DNA of 64,000 nt, from assembly GCF_023554255.2 (NCBI RefSeq), contig NZ_JAMJWD020000001.1:682001-746000 (forward strand), in the 5' to 3' direction. Positions 1-10,137 of the stretch are shown in pieces. The notes under the pieces are model-generated. The model saw nothing but the letters and a program-made list of their open reading frames with translations, had not been told where the DNA came from and ran no database searches. The DNA comes from Phyllobacterium sp. 21LDTY02-6. GTDB lineage: Bacteria > Pseudomonadota > Alphaproteobacteria > Rhizobiales > Rhizobiaceae. The translations under genes and the position numbers were made by a program. Numbering within the stretch: position 1 is the stretch's first letter; the number at the start of each line of letters is the position of its first letter.

Positions 1-2
1 CG

Positions 3-977
3 CTGGTCCTGTGGGCCAGCGGCCAGGCCAGCGCCGGTGATATCACCTTCGTCCTCACGTCGTTTTTCATTCTGCAGGGTTACCTGCGGGAGGTCGGCAT
101 GGACGTCCGCAACCTGCAGCGATCGGTGAACGACATGGAAGAACTGGTTGAAATCCATGGGCAGAAGCTGGGTATCGAAGATGTGCCTGGGGCCAAGCCG
201 ATCCGGATTTCCGCCGGCAAGATCGAGGTGGACAATGTGACGTTCCATTATGGTGCTCACCAGAAACCGCTCTATGACCGCTTCTCCGTTGTCATAAAGC
301 CCGGTGAGCGGGTGGGTCTGGTCGGTCATTCGGGCTCGGGTAAATCGACCTTCGTCAAGCTGGTACAGCGCCTGCACGACGTGAAGGCGGGTCAGATATT
401 GATCGACGGGCAGGACATCGCCAGCGTCACGCAGGCATCCCTGCGCCAGCAGATAGCCATCGTGCAGCAGGAACCGATCCTGTTTCACCGTTCGTTGGCC
501 GAGAATATCGCCTATGGACGGATGAATGCCACGCAGGCGGAGATCGAAGAGGCCGCGCGTCAGGCCAGTGCTCATGATTTCATCATGAACCTGCCGAAGG
601 GCTACGCGACGCTGGTCGGCGAACGGGGCGTGAAGCTGTCGGGCGGCGAGCGGCAAAGGGTGGCGATTGCGCGTGCTTTCCTGGCGGACGCACGGATCCT
701 CATCCTGGACGAAGCCACGTCGAGCCTCGACTCCGAATCCGAGGTGCTGATCCAGCAGGCGATGGAGCGGTTGATGTATGGGCGGACGACCCTGGTCATT
801 GCCCATCGGCTGTCGACCGTCCGCTCGCTGGACAGGCTGCTCGTGTTCGACCATGGCCGGATAGCCGAGGAAGGAGACCATGATACCCTGATCCGCAGGC
901 CGAACGGCATCTATCGCGGCCTGTTCGAACTGCAGGCGCTGGAACTGACAAAGGGGCTCGTCCTCAATGATGGCTAG
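3..977 (+). CDS. ABC exporter, permease-ATPase fusion (3' part only)
   Basis: The window opens inside this gene; the frame is open from base 3 and the first in-window ATG at 99 is internal. The opening residues read as the last membrane helix of a type-1 exporter (an LTSFFILQGYLREV stretch), followed by the linker and a complete nucleotide-binding domain. That domain has Walker A GHSGSGKST, Q-loop VQQEP, signature LSGGERQRVAIARA, Walker B ILILDEATS and H-loop AHRLST. Such half-exporters dimerise in the inner membrane and pump lipids, drugs or peptides outward; the substrate cannot be told from the ATPase. A 12-bp perfect hairpin follows the stop codon and separates it from gltX. Confidence 0.9.
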   Translation: MVLWASGQASAGDITFVLTSFFILQGYLREVGMDVRNLQRSVNDMEELVEIHGQKLGIEDVPGAKPIRISAGKIEVDNVTFHYGAHQKPLYDRFSVVIKPGERVGLVGHSGSGKSTFVKLVQRLHDVKAGQILIDGQDIASVTQASLRQQIAIVQQEPILFHRSLAENIAYGRMNATQAEIEEAARQASAHDFIMNLPKGYATLVGERGVKLSGGERQRVAIARAFLADARILILDEATSSLDSESEVLIQQAMERLMYGRTTLVIAHRLSTVRSLDRLLVFDHGRIAEEGDHDTLIRRPNGIYRGLFELQALELTKGLVLNDG

Positions 978-991
978 GCTCTTCGCCCCTG

Positions 992-1021
992 ATATGGGCC
1001 GCGGCGACACGCGGCCCATAT
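992..1021 (+). terminator. Perfect 12-bp hairpin after the ABC exporter gene
   Basis: ATATGGGCCGCG (992-1003) and CGCGGCCCATAT (1010-1021) pair perfectly around a GCGACA loop. It lies between the exporter stop (977) and the gltX start (1056). There is no U-run after it, so it may be a weak terminator or an RNA-stabilising hairpin rather than a classic intrinsic terminator. Confidence 0.45.
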
Positions 1022-1055
1022 TGCCAATCCAGGCGCCATCCGATATGCCCCGGTC

Positions 1056-2429
1056 ATGACTGTCACCGTTCGTTTTGCGCCGTCTCCGACTGGCTACATC
1101 CACATTGGCAATACGCGTACTGCCTTGTTCAACTGGCTGTTCGCCCTGAAGAATGACGGCCAGTTCATTCTGCGGTTCGATGATACCGATGTGGAACGTT
1201 CGAAGCCCGAATATGCCGAGGCGATCAAGGAGGACGTCGAATGGCTCGGCATCCGTCCGTCGCGCATCGCCTATCAGTCGGATCGTTTCGCGATCTACGC
1301 GTCCGCGGTGGAAAAGCTGAAATCCGCCGGGCTGCTATATCCCTGCTACGAGACGCCGGACGAGCTTGAGCGCAAGCGCAAGCTGCGCCTTGCGCGGCGA
1401 TTGCCGCCGGTTTACGGCCGTGATGCGCTGAAATTGAGCGCTGACGACCGCGCGAAACTCGAAAGCGAGGGCCGCAAGCCGCATTGGCGCTTCCTTCTGC
1501 CCAATTTCTCCGCCGATCCTTTCGCGCCGCAAAGAACCGATGTTCATTGGGACGATGTCGTGCGCGGGCCCGAGACGGTCGATCTGGCCTCGCTGTCAGA
1601 TCCTGTATTGGTGCGTGAGGACGGCACTTATCTGTATACGCTTCCTTCGGTCGTCGATGACATCGACATGGGCGTTACGCATATCATTCGTGGCGATGAT
1701 CACGTCACCAATAGCGGCGTCCAGATCGCCCTGTTCGAAGCTCTTGGAGCTGTGGCGCCTGCACTCGGCCACCATAATCTCCTTACGACGGTTTCGGGCG
1801 AGGGCTTGTCGAAGCGGTCCGGCGCTCTTTCCGTCGGCAGTTTGAGACGCGACGGCTATGAGCCCATGGCGGTTGCAAGCCTTGCGGTGCTTATTGGCAC
1901 GTCCGAGAATGTTTCGGCGATGCCCGACATGGCGGCGCTGGCGGAAGTCTTCGACCCCAAGGCGACATCCAAATCCGCCTCGAAATTCGACCCGGGCGAG
2001 CTGGATACGCTGAACAGGACGCTGATCCACGCAATGCCCTTCGCTGAAGCTGCCCCAAGGCTCGCAGCCCTCGGCGTCGAGGGTGCTATCGCAGAGCCGT
2101 TCTGGCTGGCCGTGCGGGGCAACCTGTCGCGTCTGAGCGAAGCGTCGCAATGGTGGGGTATTATCAGGGATGCGCCGTCGGGCGAAGAGACGGTGGCGGA
2201 AGACGACAAGGATTATGTGCGTTCCGCATTCGATCTGCTGCCGCCGGAACCCTGGAGCCGCGATACGTGGAAGATCTGGACCGACGCGGTCAAACAGCAG
2301 AGCGGACGCAAGGGAAAGACGCTCTTCATGCCGCTGCGCATCGCACTTACCGGACTTGCTTCTGGTCCGGAGCTCGCAGATTTATTGCCCCTTCTTGGTC
2401 GGGAAGAAACGTTGGCCCGACGACCCTGA
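1056..2429 (+). CDS. gltX: Glutamate--tRNA ligase (glutamyl-tRNA synthetase)
   Basis: Class I aminoacyl-tRNA synthetase that charges tRNA with glutamate in the cytoplasm. The protein has 457 residues. The N-terminal FAPSPTG and HIGN (residues 16-19) form the HIGH signature, FDDTDVERS binds substrate, and GLSKRSG is the KMSKS-like loop. The length and the C-terminal [14 protein letters not shown] stretch match the shorter GltX type, of which many Hyphomicrobiales carry two copies. I cannot tell whether this copy charges only tRNA-Glu or also tRNA-Gln. The last 83 bases overlap the 3' end of the convergent DUF2865 gene. The ATG at 1056 begins right before the conserved first strand, so the start is well placed. 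Confidence 0.95.
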   Translation: MTVTVRFAPSPTGYIHIGNTRTALFNWLFALKNDGQFILRFDDTDVERSKPEYAEAIKEDVEWLGIRPSRIAYQSDRFAIYASAVEKLKSAGLLYPCYETPDELERKRKLRLARRLPPVYGRDALKLSADDRAKLESEGRKPHWRFLLPNFSADPFAPQRTDVHWDDVVRGPETVDLASLSDPVLVREDGTYLYTLPSVVDDIDMGVTHIIRGDDHVTNSGVQIALFEALGAVAPALGHHNLLTTVSGEGLSKRSGALSVGSLRRDGYEPMAVASLAVLIGTSENVSAMPDMAALAEVFDPKATSKSASKFDPGELDTLNRTLIHAMPFAEAAPRLAALGVEGAIAEPFWLAVRGNLSRLSEASQWWGIIRDAPSGEETVAEDDKDYVRSAFDLLPPEPWSRDTWKIWTDAVKQQSGRKGKTLFMPLRIALTGLASGPELADLLPLLGREETLARRP

Positions 2430-3327
2430 CCTTGCGGCTCGGGTCCATCGGCTTGTCCGGCGACAAAGGCTTGGGCAGGGGAGCCTCTGCCTTCGGTGCC
2501 TCTGGCTCGCCAGGTCCTGTCACGGCTGAAGGTTTTGCATCGGCGTCGGTCTTCGGGGCTGGCTGCTGTGCTTCAACGGCCGCAGGCTTCGTCGGCGTTT
2601 CCACCGGATCTGCCGCTGTCGGAGCGGCGGGGGGCATCGTCTTGGCCTCGACGGGTGCATCGGCACGCGCGGCGGGCTTCTGCGCTGGAACAGTCTCTGC
2701 AGCCTTGCCCATGGACCCATTGCCGAGACCTTTGTCATTGCCGGCAGTACTCTCGCATGTGCACTGCGCCGTGCCATTGGCTCCGGCCTTGCGGAATTTG
2801 AAGGCGTTCGGCAGGTTGCCATAGGGCTGGCCGGCGAGCGACATCATCGCCTCCGGGCTCTGCCTGTCGGTCGGCCTGTAGAACAGTTTCGCGCCCGGGC
2901 ACTGCGCTTCGCACCTCGCCTGGTCGCGCTGGAAGTTCTCGGCGCCCGTCTGGTAGGTCAAGGGAAAGTAGTAGCCGTCGCAACTGCGTACGCAGAGCGT
3001 CTGGTAGTCGCCGCCATAGATGGGCGTCGTTTCCGCCGGCCGCTCAGCCCCTGGCTGCCCCAGGACCTCATAGGGCGGGTCGTCGTTGACGGAGGGCAGA
3101 TTGCGGTACTGATGATCGCGTATGGGGCAATCATTGGCATCGAGCGCAGCTTCGATACGGTCCCTGCGCAGATTATATTCGTAGTCGTCGATAGCGTAGT
3201 CGCTCGTCAGCTCATCGAGCCTTGCCTGCATGCGGGCACAAACGGCAGGATCGGCCAAGGCCGGTCCCGTCTGCAGAAATGCGCCCAGCATGAAAAACAG
3301 CAGTGAACAGAAGCGTATCATCGTCAT
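2347..3327 (-). CDS. Secreted DUF2865 family protein
   Basis: Function unknown; the family is common in Hyphomicrobiales. The ATG at 3327 (or 3321) begins a clear Sec signal peptide ending in GPALA-DP, so the longer reading frame to 3372 is not used. The mature part has an N-terminal helical region, a cysteine-rich core ([12 protein letters not shown], then CEAQCPGA and CTCEST) that may form disulfides in the periplasm, then a proline/alanine/lysine-rich low-complexity tail and a terminal [11 protein letters not shown] block typical of the family. The cysteine core suggests an exported, oxidised protein. Its 3' end overlaps gltX by 83 bases on the opposite strand. Confidence 0.8.
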   Translation of the reverse strand: MTMIRFCSLLFFMLGAFLQTGPALADPAVCARMQARLDELTSDYAIDDYEYNLRRDRIEAALDANDCPIRDHQYRNLPSVNDDPPYEVLGQPGAERPAETTPIYGGDYQTLCVRSCDGYYFPLTYQTGAENFQRDQARCEAQCPGAKLFYRPTDRQSPEAMMSLAGQPYGNLPNAFKFRKAGANGTAQCTCESTAGNDKGLGNGSMGKAAETVPAQKPAARADAPVEAKTMPPAAPTAADPVETPTKPAAVEAQQPAPKTDADAKPSAVTGPGEPEAPKAEAPLPKPLSPDKPMDPSRKVRVVGPTFLPDQEGAINLRAPDQKQVR

Positions 3328-3387
3328 GCCTATTGATTGGCCGCATGAACCATCACGTCCATGCGGCAGCAATAAGACACCGGGCCG

Positions 3388-5685
3388 TCAGTCAATTCGT
3401 TGTGATGCTTCAACAACCGCAAGCGCCGTCATGTTCACAATACCGCGCGAGGTAACGGACGGCGTCAGGATATGTGCCGGCTTGGCGGCGCCCAGCAGGA
3501 TGGGGCCGACATGCAAGGCATCCGTCACCGACTTCACCACATTCAAGGTGATGTTCGCGGCATCGAGATTGGGGAACACGAGGAGGTTTGCCTCGTCGCT
3601 GAGCCGTGAGTGCGGCAGCACCCTGTCGCGCAGGATCTGCGAAAGCGCTGAATCGCCGTGCATTTCGCCATCCTGTTCCAGGTCGGGCGCTTTGGAGCGC
3701 AGGATCTCCGATGCGAGGCGCATCTTCGCCGCGCTTTCCGAATCGCGGGACCCGAAGTTGGAGTGCGACAGCAGCGCAGCCTTGGGCTCGATGCCGAAGC
3801 GGCGGATTTCGTTGGCGGCAAGCACGGTCTTTTCAGCGATTTCTTCCGATGTCGGGTCGATGCTGACATAGGTATCGGTAAGGAAGAGCACGCCGCGCTG
3901 CGAGATCAGCAGGCTCAGGGCGGAAAAGTTGCGAATTCCCTCCGTCTTGCCGATGATTTGTTCGACATTGCGCAGATGGCGTTCGAACCTGCCTTCAAGA
4001 CCGCAGATCATGGCATCGGCTTCGCCGCGCACAATGGCGAGGGCGGCGATCACGGTTCCGCTGGCGCGCACCATGGTCCGCGCCACCTCCGGGGTCGTGC
4101 CACGACGCCCGGTGAGGTTGACGAGAAGATCGACATAATCGCGGTAGCGCGGATCGTCTTCAGGGTCGATGACGTCGAAATCCGTCCCCAGCTTGATCTT
4201 GAGGCCGTAGCGCTTGAGCCGCGTCTCGATGACCTGCGGGCGACCGATGAGCGTCGGGATGGCTATGCCTTCCTCCAGCACCACCTGCGCGGCGCGCAGG
4301 ACCCGTTCATCTTCGCCGTCCGAGTAGATCACGCGCTTCTTTTCCGCCGATTTTGCTGCGGTGAAGATCGGCTTCATGATCAGGCCCGAACGGAAGACGA
4401 ACCTGTTGAGCTTGTCGAGATAGGCGTCGAAATCTTCGATCGGCCTGTCGGCGACACCGGTTTCCATGGCGGCCTTGGCCACCGCCGGCGCGATACGCAG
4501 GATAAGCCGCGGATCGAACGGCGATGGAATGAGATAATTCGGTCCGAAAGTCGGCGTGTCACCGGAATAGGCGCGGGCCGCCACGTCCGACGGCTCCTCG
4601 CGCGCCAGAGCGGCAATCGCCTTTACCGCCGCCATCTTCATCTCCTCATTGATGGCGCGCGCACCGCAGTCCAGCGCACCGCGGAAGATGTAAGGAAAAC
4701 ACAATACGTTGTTGACCTGATTGGGAAAATCCGATCGGCCGGTGCAGATCATCGCGTCCGGACGGGCAGCGCGGGCCTCCTCGGGCATGATTTCGGGATT
4801 GGGGTTGGCGAGCGCCATGATCAGCGGGTTCGGCGCCATCTGCTTCAACAGTTCAGGCTTGAGGACCCCGGCCGCCGAAAGGCCGAGAAAGACGTCCGCG
4901 CCGGAGATCACGTCCGCCAGGACCCTCGCATCGGTCTTCTGGACGTAGGCGGATTTCCACCGGTCCATCAGCGTATTGCGTCCTTCATAGACGACACCGT
5001 CGAGATCGCAGACCCAGATGTTTTTCCGATCCGCGCCGAGCTTGACCAGGAGGTTCAGGCAGGCGAGGGCCGCCGCGCCGGCACCGGAGGCGACGATCTT
5101 CACCTTGGACAGATCCTTGCCGGCGAGTTCCATGCCATTCAGGATGGCTGCGGCAACGATGATGGCCGTTCCGTGCTGGTCGTCGTGGAAGACAGGGATG
5201 TTCATCCGTTCGCGCAGCTGTTCCTCGACCTCAAAGCACTCGGGAGCCTTGATATCCTCGAGATTGATACCGCCGAATGTGGGTTCGAGCGCCGAAACGA
5301 CATCGACGATGCGCGCAATCTCATTGGCGTCGATCTCGATGTCGAACACATCGATATTGGCGAACTTCTTGAAGAGGACGGCCTTGCCCTCCATGACCGG
5401 CTTCGAAGCCAGCGGGCCGATATTTCCAAGGCCGAGCACCGCCGTACCGTTCGAGATCACGGCGACGAGATTGGCGCGGCTGGTATAATCCGCGGCGGCC
5501 GCGGGATTTTCATGGATTGCAAGACAGGGCGCTGCGACGCCCGGCGAGTAGGCGAGCGCCAGGTCGCGCTGGTTGCCCAGGGGCTTGATCGCCTGGATTT
5601 CCAGCTTACCCGGCTGCGGAAAGCGATGATAGAACAGAGCGCTCTCTTCGAGATCAGATGTACCGGGCGTTTTATCCTCTGCCAT
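3388..5685 (-). CDS. maeB: NADP-dependent malic enzyme with C-terminal phosphotransacetylase-like domain
   Basis: Oxidatively decarboxylates malate to pyruvate, making NADPH. The 765-residue protein is the long two-domain type (Tme/MaeB of rhizobia): malic enzyme domain at about 1-430 ([37 protein letters not shown] Rossmann motif) and a phosphotransacetylase-like domain from about 440 to the end ([14 protein letters not shown]). In known family members the second domain is regulatory or oligomerising, without acetyltransferase activity. The start at 5685 is chosen because AAAGGA precedes it at suitable spacing; an upstream ATG at 5730 would add 15 poorly conserved residues. It is transcribed away from the phosphoesterase gene. 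Confidence 0.95.
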   Translation of the reverse strand: MAEDKTPGTSDLEESALFYHRFPQPGKLEIQAIKPLGNQRDLALAYSPGVAAPCLAIHENPAAAADYTSRANLVAVISNGTAVLGLGNIGPLASKPVMEGKAVLFKKFANIDVFDIEIDANEIARIVDVVSALEPTFGGINLEDIKAPECFEVEEQLRERMNIPVFHDDQHGTAIIVAAAILNGMELAGKDLSKVKIVASGAGAAALACLNLLVKLGADRKNIWVCDLDGVVYEGRNTLMDRWKSAYVQKTDARVLADVISGADVFLGLSAAGVLKPELLKQMAPNPLIMALANPNPEIMPEEARAARPDAMICTGRSDFPNQVNNVLCFPYIFRGALDCGARAINEEMKMAAVKAIAALAREEPSDVAARAYSGDTPTFGPNYLIPSPFDPRLILRIAPAVAKAAMETGVADRPIEDFDAYLDKLNRFVFRSGLIMKPIFTAAKSAEKKRVIYSDGEDERVLRAAQVVLEEGIAIPTLIGRPQVIETRLKRYGLKIKLGTDFDVIDPEDDPRYRDYVDLLVNLTGRRGTTPEVARTMVRASGTVIAALAIVRGEADAMICGLEGRFERHLRNVEQIIGKTEGIRNFSALSLLISQRGVLFLTDTYVSIDPTSEEIAEKTVLAANEIRRFGIEPKAALLSHSNFGSRDSESAAKMRLASEILRSKAPDLEQDGEMHGDSALSQILRDRVLPHSRLSDEANLLVFPNLDAANITLNVVKSVTDALHVGPILLGAAKPAHILTPSVTSRGIVNMTALAVVEASQRID

Positions 5686-5906
5686 GGACGGTCCTTTCAC
5701 CTTCGCTCTGCTGCCTTCACGGTTGCACATCCCGAAGAGGTTTGCATCCGCGTCTTGAGGCTGAGAGGCTTAAATGAACTCAGAATCGATACAAGTGTTT
5801 ATCGCCAGGAACCCCCCATTTTTAGCGCCGTCATACGTTTGTGACATGAATCGGGTTTGTGTCGGCCAATCGGACGCATCCACGTCGTAGCAACGGAGAT
5901 CGGATC

Positions 5907-6728
5907 ATGATGGATGGCGAGGCACGAAAATTCCGTACGCTCTTTCTGTCGGATATCCATCTTGGGTCGAAGGGCGCAAAGGCCAACTTCCTGCTGGATT
6001 TCCTCAAGCATCATGACGCCGATACGATTTATCTCGTCGGCGACATCGTCGATGGATGGCGGCTCCGGCGTTCCTGGCATTGGCCGCAGGAGCACAATGA
6101 CATCGTGCAGAAGCTGTTGCGGAAGAGCCGGAAAGGCGCCCGGATCTATTATATCGCGGGCAATCACGATGAATTCCTGCGCGATTTCCAGGGGACGCAT
6201 TTCGGCGGCATCGAGGTGACGGACCGGATGATGCACGAAACCGCGAACGGCAAGAAATATCTCGTCATCCATGGCGATCAGTTCGATGTCGTGGTGCGAA
6301 ACGCCCGTCATATCGCCTATCTCGGTGATTGGGCCTATGACGCAGCACTGGCGATCAATACGGTCATGAACAAGATGAGGCGCTTGCTGGGCCTGCGCTA
6401 CTGGTCGTTCTCGGCCTGGGCAAAATTCCGGGTGAAGAAGGCGGTCAATTTCATCGGCTCGTTCCAGACGGTGGTGTCCGACGAAGCCCGGCGAATTGGC
6501 GCCGATGGCGTCATCTGCGGCCATATTCATCACGCGACGATCGAGCAGATCGACGGTATCGAATATATCAATACGGGCGATTGGGTGGAGAGCTGCACCG
6601 CCATCGTGGAACATTTCGACGGCCGGATGGAGCTTTTGTCCTGGACCCACCTCATCGGCGAGAATGCAGGCTTCGCCCCTGTCGTTCAGCTTGCCGATAA
6701 GCGGCCAAAGGCGGCGAATGCAGCCTGA
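5907..6728 (+). CDS. Calcineurin-like metallophosphoesterase, LpxH-related
   Basis: This 273-residue protein carries the complete metallophosphoesterase motif set: LSDIHLGSK, VGDIVDGWR, GNHDEF, HGDQFD and CGHIHHA. It belongs to the family annotated as UDP-2,3-diacylglucosamine diphosphatase-like, but close rhizobial members stand apart from true LpxH, so the substrate is uncertain. No signal peptide is visible, so it is cytoplasmic or peripheral at the inner membrane. GGAG at 5895 lies 8 bases before the ATG at 5907, which decides the start against the upstream frame-open codon at 5859. It overlaps the downstream glycosyltransferase gene by 11 bases, so the two are probably co-translated and act in one envelope lipid or glycan step. 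Confidence 0.85.
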   Translation: MMDGEARKFRTLFLSDIHLGSKGAKANFLLDFLKHHDADTIYLVGDIVDGWRLRRSWHWPQEHNDIVQKLLRKSRKGARIYYIAGNHDEFLRDFQGTHFGGIEVTDRMMHETANGKKYLVIHGDQFDVVVRNARHIAYLGDWAYDAALAINTVMNKMRRLLGLRYWSFSAWAKFRVKKAVNFIGSFQTVVSDEARRIGADGVICGHIHHATIEQIDGIEYINTGDWVESCTAIVEHFDGRMELLSWTHLIGENAGFAPVVQLADKRPKAANAA

Positions 6729-7779
6729 AGACGATACACGGCGACTGGTGATCGTTACGGATGCCTGGCATCCGCAGGTCAATGGTGTTGTCAGGACATT
6801 GACCAAGGTGCGCGAGCTGATGGAGGCTCGCGGCTACGAAGTCACCATCATGTCGCCGGCGGATTATCCCTCGGTGCCTTGCCCGACCTATCCGGAGATA
6901 AGACTTGCAATGACGCTGCCCGGCGCGCTGAAGGCGCGTCTTGAGGCCATCCAGCCCGCCTATATCCACATAGCGACGGAGGGGCCGCTTGGTTTCATGG
7001 CCCGGCGCGCCTGCATGAAGAACAATTGGCGCTTCACGACCAGCTTCCACACGCGCTTTCCCGAATATCTGCGCCAGCGCCTTCCGGTTCCACTGTCGCT
7101 TTCCTACGGCCTGCTGCGTCGATTTCACAACTCGGCCCAATGTTGCCTGGTGCCGACGCAGTCGATCCACGATGAACTGTCGCAACGGGGCTTCAAGACG
7201 CTAAAAGTCTGGACGCGGGGCGTCGATCGCGCGCTGTTCAAGCCTGAACGCGGTGCCGACCTTGGGCTTCAGCGACCCGTCTTCCTCTGCGTGGGGCGGG
7301 TAGCGCCGGAAAAAAACCTTGAAGCCTTCCTCGACCTGGATCTGCCCGGCACAAAGCTGGTCGTTGGCGACGGCCCTGAACTTGAGTCGCTGCGGCGCAA
7401 ATATCCGAGCGTCGTCTTCGCAGGCAAGAAAGAGGGTGCGGAACTCGCCCATCACTACGCGGCATCGGACGTCTTCGTGTTTCCCAGCCGGACGGACACT
7501 TTCGGCCTTGTTCTGCTTGAGGCGATAGCTGCCGGATTGCCGGTCGCGGCCTATCCGGTGCCGGGACCCAAGGATGTCATAGCAGCGACGGGCGCGGGCA
7601 TATTGGCCGAGGATCTGAGCGTTGCCGCTCTGGAAGCCCTGGCGATGGGGCGCGTCGATCCCGAGAAAAGTCTGAATAAATTCAGCTGGGAAGCCTGCGC
7701 CGAAATATTTGAAAGCATATTGGCCTTTATCGGCGCCTCAAGGCCGCGCAATCTGTCCGACCAGGCCCAGAAACCTTAG
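6718..7779 (+). CDS. GT4-family glycosyltransferase
   Basis: A 353-residue GT-B fold transferase. It starts at the ATG overlapping the end of the phosphoesterase gene; residues upstream in the same frame are out-of-frame translation of that gene. The N-terminal VTDAWHPQVNGVVRT is the acceptor-domain start typical of the MgtA/SqdX-like GT4 group. Near the C-terminus VGRVAPEKNLEAF and PSRTDTFGLVLLEAIA give the nucleotide-sugar site and EX7E-type motif. Relatives transfer mannose, glucose or sulfoquinovose to lipids; the actual donor cannot be read. Pairing with the metallophosphoesterase suggests membrane glycolipid synthesis (inference). Confidence 0.85.
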   Translation: MQPEDDTRRLVIVTDAWHPQVNGVVRTLTKVRELMEARGYEVTIMSPADYPSVPCPTYPEIRLAMTLPGALKARLEAIQPAYIHIATEGPLGFMARRACMKNNWRFTTSFHTRFPEYLRQRLPVPLSLSYGLLRRFHNSAQCCLVPTQSIHDELSQRGFKTLKVWTRGVDRALFKPERGADLGLQRPVFLCVGRVAPEKNLEAFLDLDLPGTKLVVGDGPELESLRRKYPSVVFAGKKEGAELAHHYAASDVFVFPSRTDTFGLVLLEAIAAGLPVAAYPVPGPKDVIAATGAGILAEDLSVAALEALAMGRVDPEKSLNKFSWEACAEIFESILAFIGASRPRNLSDQAQKP

Positions 7780-7884
7780 GCCTCGCTGGATGGAGGTTTT
7801 CTAGGCAGCGGCGCGGTTTCGTGTTAGCGACGTAGGGCCGGGCTATTGATTCTACCGGCCTGTTTCACACCTGAAAGTCGATTG

Positions 7885-9099
7885 ATGACAGCCGCATTGG
7901 CGGATCCCAGCGTAGAAAAACCGTCGCGGTTCGAGCTTCGGATCGCGCTGATGTATTTCGCGATCTTCATGTCGACCGGGCTGCATCTGCCCTATTTTCC
8001 GCTCTGGCTCGAATATAGGGCGCTCACGCCCACCGAGATTTCGATCGTGCTGTCGATGCCGCTTTTCGTGCGCGTGGTCGCGGCTCCACTCGTATCGATG
8101 CTTGCGGACAAATCCAGTGACCGCGCCCATGTCCTGTCGGCGGCGGCGGTAATGGCGGCGCTTATCGCCGCGTTTTATTTCGTCCCTTTCGGTTTCGCTG
8201 GAATCCTTGCGGTTTCACTGCTGCTGTCCCCGCCCTGGACGTCGCAGATTCCTCTAGCCGACACGATCGCCCTGTCCGGCGTGCGCCGATACGGCATCGA
8301 TTTTGCGCGGATGCGGGTGTGGGGCTCGATTTCCTTCCTGCTCACCTCTTTCTTCGCGGGGATCATCATCCAGCGCATCGGCGAACACATCATCCCCTGG
8401 GCGCTGCTGGCGGCGTTGATCCTCGCCTGCGCGACAAGTTTTGCCGTGCCCCGAATCGGCAGGCCCCGCCGCATATCGCCGCTGTCGGACATAGACATAG
8501 CCAATGCAGGAAGGGCATTGCGCCGGCCCGCCTTCGTTACGTTCCTCATCGCGACCGGCATCACGCAGGCGAGCCATGCCTATGGCTACAGTTTTTCAGC
8601 CATCTACTGGAAGTCGATCGGCATCGAAGAGACGGTGATCGGCATATTCTGGTCCATATCGGTGGTCGCCGAAGTCATCATCTTCGCGACGTTCCGGCGG
8701 TTCTTCGGCAAGGTTCATCCGGCCAAGGTGCTGATGATCGGCTCTGCCGTCGCCATGTTCCGCTGGACCTTGTTCCCCCTGGTCGAGCCGCTCGGTCTCG
8801 GCCTAGGCGGGTTCCTGTTCTCGCAGTGCCTGCACTGCTTTTCCTTCGCATTGTCGTTTCTCGGAATGCAGAAGATGATCGCCCTAACCATTCCGGAGGA
8901 ACGGGGCGGCACCGCCCAGGGCCTGTCGACCTTCTTCGTCGGAACTTCGCTTGCGGCGGCGACGATGGCATCCGGGCCGCTTTATTCGGCGACAGGCATA
9001 AATGGCTTCTACGTGATGGTCGCCCTCGCTGCCATCGGCCTCGTTCTGGCGCTGGCCTCGTTGAAACTCGAGAGAGGCGAGCGGGCTGCCGCCGCCTAG
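7885..9099 (+). CDS. MFS transporter (HcaT/LacY-like, MFS_1_like)
   Basis: About 404 residues with roughly twelve hydrophobic segments across the whole length. The N-terminal segment contains YFAIFMSTGLHLPYFPLWL, a signature of the nucleoside/phenylpropionate/oligosaccharide permease branch, and MLADKSSDRAH is the cytoplasmic loop 2-3 motif. It probably imports a small organic solute with protons; the substrate is unknown. I place the start at 7885 (MTAALADP) rather than 7846 because the first helix begins soon after it and GAAAG lies upstream. The stop overlaps the stop of the convergent epimerase gene by 4 bases. Confidence 0.8.
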   Translation: MTAALADPSVEKPSRFELRIALMYFAIFMSTGLHLPYFPLWLEYRALTPTEISIVLSMPLFVRVVAAPLVSMLADKSSDRAHVLSAAAVMAALIAAFYFVPFGFAGILAVSLLLSPPWTSQIPLADTIALSGVRRYGIDFARMRVWGSISFLLTSFFAGIIIQRIGEHIIPWALLAALILACATSFAVPRIGRPRRISPLSDIDIANAGRALRRPAFVTFLIATGITQASHAYGYSFSAIYWKSIGIEETVIGIFWSISVVAEVIIFATFRRFFGKVHPAKVLMIGSAVAMFRWTLFPLVEPLGLGLGGFLFSQCLHCFSFALSFLGMQKMIALTIPEERGGTAQGLSTFFVGTSLAAATMASGPLYSATGINGFYVMVALAAIGLVLALASLKLERGERAAAA

Positions 9100-10079
9100 C
9101 CCCAGAGCACGGGCGAAGGCGGAGAAACGAGGCTGCCGGAAAATGTCAATCCCGGCTCCCGGTCCTTCTTCAGTATGAGCGGCCCGTCGAGATCCACATA
9201 ATCCGCGTCCTGAGCGACGAGCATTGCCGGTGCCATGGCCAGCGATGTGCCGACCATGCAGCCCACCATGATGCCAAATCCCAGGCGCCGGGCTTCCTGC
9301 TGCATTCGCAGCGCTTCCGTCAGGCCGCCGGTCTTGTCGAGCTTGATGTTTACATAATCATAGAGTCCGGCCAGTTGGTGCAGATCGTCCGCGGCATGGA
9401 CGCTTTCGTCCGCACAGATCGGCACAGGATGCGGTATCCGGCGCAGGATGGCATCTTGGCCGGCCGGCAACGGCTGTTCGACGAGTGCCACCCCGGCCTT
9501 GGCGCAAGCGAGGAGATTGGCGACGATATTATCGTCGTTCCAGCCCTCATTGGCGTCGATTATGATGCGGCTGGCAGGAGCGGCGGCTGCAACCGCGCTT
9601 ATGCGATCGGCATCGTCGTCGCCGCCGACCTTGACCTTGATCAGCGGCCGATGAGCGAATTTCGCCGTCGCGGCAGCCATGGTCTCCGCGTCGCCGAACG
9701 ACACGGTTACCGCCGTCGTCAGGTCCCGCAATTCACCGAGACCGAGTAATTCTGCGACACTGGTCCGGGCGCTCTTGGCTTCGAGGTCCCACAGGGCGCA
9801 ATCGACCGCATTGCGCGCCGCGCCAGCGGGAAGCAGCTTCGCCAGATCGTCGCGGTCCAGTCCTTGAACCAGCCGTTCGCGGATCGATTCGATCTGCTCG
9901 CAGACGCTATCGATACTTTCGCCGTAACGCGCATAGGGAACGCATTCACCCCGACCGGTTGCAGTTTCGGTGACGAGCCTGCAGATGACGACGGCGGCCT
10001 CGGTTTTCGAGCCTCGGGATATGGTGAACGTTCCGGCGATGGGCCATCTCTCCACCCCGATTTCAAGTATTGTTGACAT
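9096..10079 (-). CDS. Dipeptide (L-Ala-D/L-Glu) epimerase, enolase superfamily
   Basis: A 327-residue muconate-lactonizing subgroup enolase with every catalytic position present: KVKV (Lys148, Lys150), metal ligands in DANEGW (Asp175), EQPL (Glu201) and ADES (Asp224), and Lys249 in KLDKTGG. These match the L-Ala-D/L-Glu epimerase (YcjG/YkfB) layout; some relatives (DgcA) are instead N-acetyl-D-Glu racemases. The likely role is recycling of murein-derived peptides in the cytoplasm. The start at 10079 (MSTILEIGV) fits the first strand; the frame continues upstream into the promoter region. It is divergent from the lipid transport operon, with only 58 bases between start codons. Confidence 0.85.
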   Translation of the reverse strand: MSTILEIGVERWPIAGTFTISRGSKTEAAVVICRLVTETATGRGECVPYARYGESIDSVCEQIESIRERLVQGLDRDDLAKLLPAGAARNAVDCALWDLEAKSARTSVAELLGLGELRDLTTAVTVSFGDAETMAAATAKFAHRPLIKVKVGGDDDADRISAVAAAAPASRIIIDANEGWNDDNIVANLLACAKAGVALVEQPLPAGQDAILRRIPHPVPICADESVHAADDLHQLAGLYDYVNIKLDKTGGLTEALRMQQEARRLGFGIMVGCMVGTSLAMAPAMLVAQDADYVDLDGPLILKKDREPGLTFSGSLVSPPSPVLWG

Positions 10080-10137
10080 TATTGAGTGCCTTAATTGTTC
10101 AAGTGACACGCACCGAAAGACTCGATATGTGTGAGGA

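Noticed and set aside
3658-5844. A 728-codon open frame antisense to maeB
   Set aside because: It is a shadow: maeB has a complete set of family motifs, and GC-rich codon bias keeps the opposite frame open. The translation is Arg/Asp/His-rich without domains or a plausible ribosome site.
7774-7803. Terminator AAACCT ... AGGTTTT after the glycosyltransferase gene
   Set aside because: Only 6-7 bp of stem with a 17-base loop; too weak to list as a feature.
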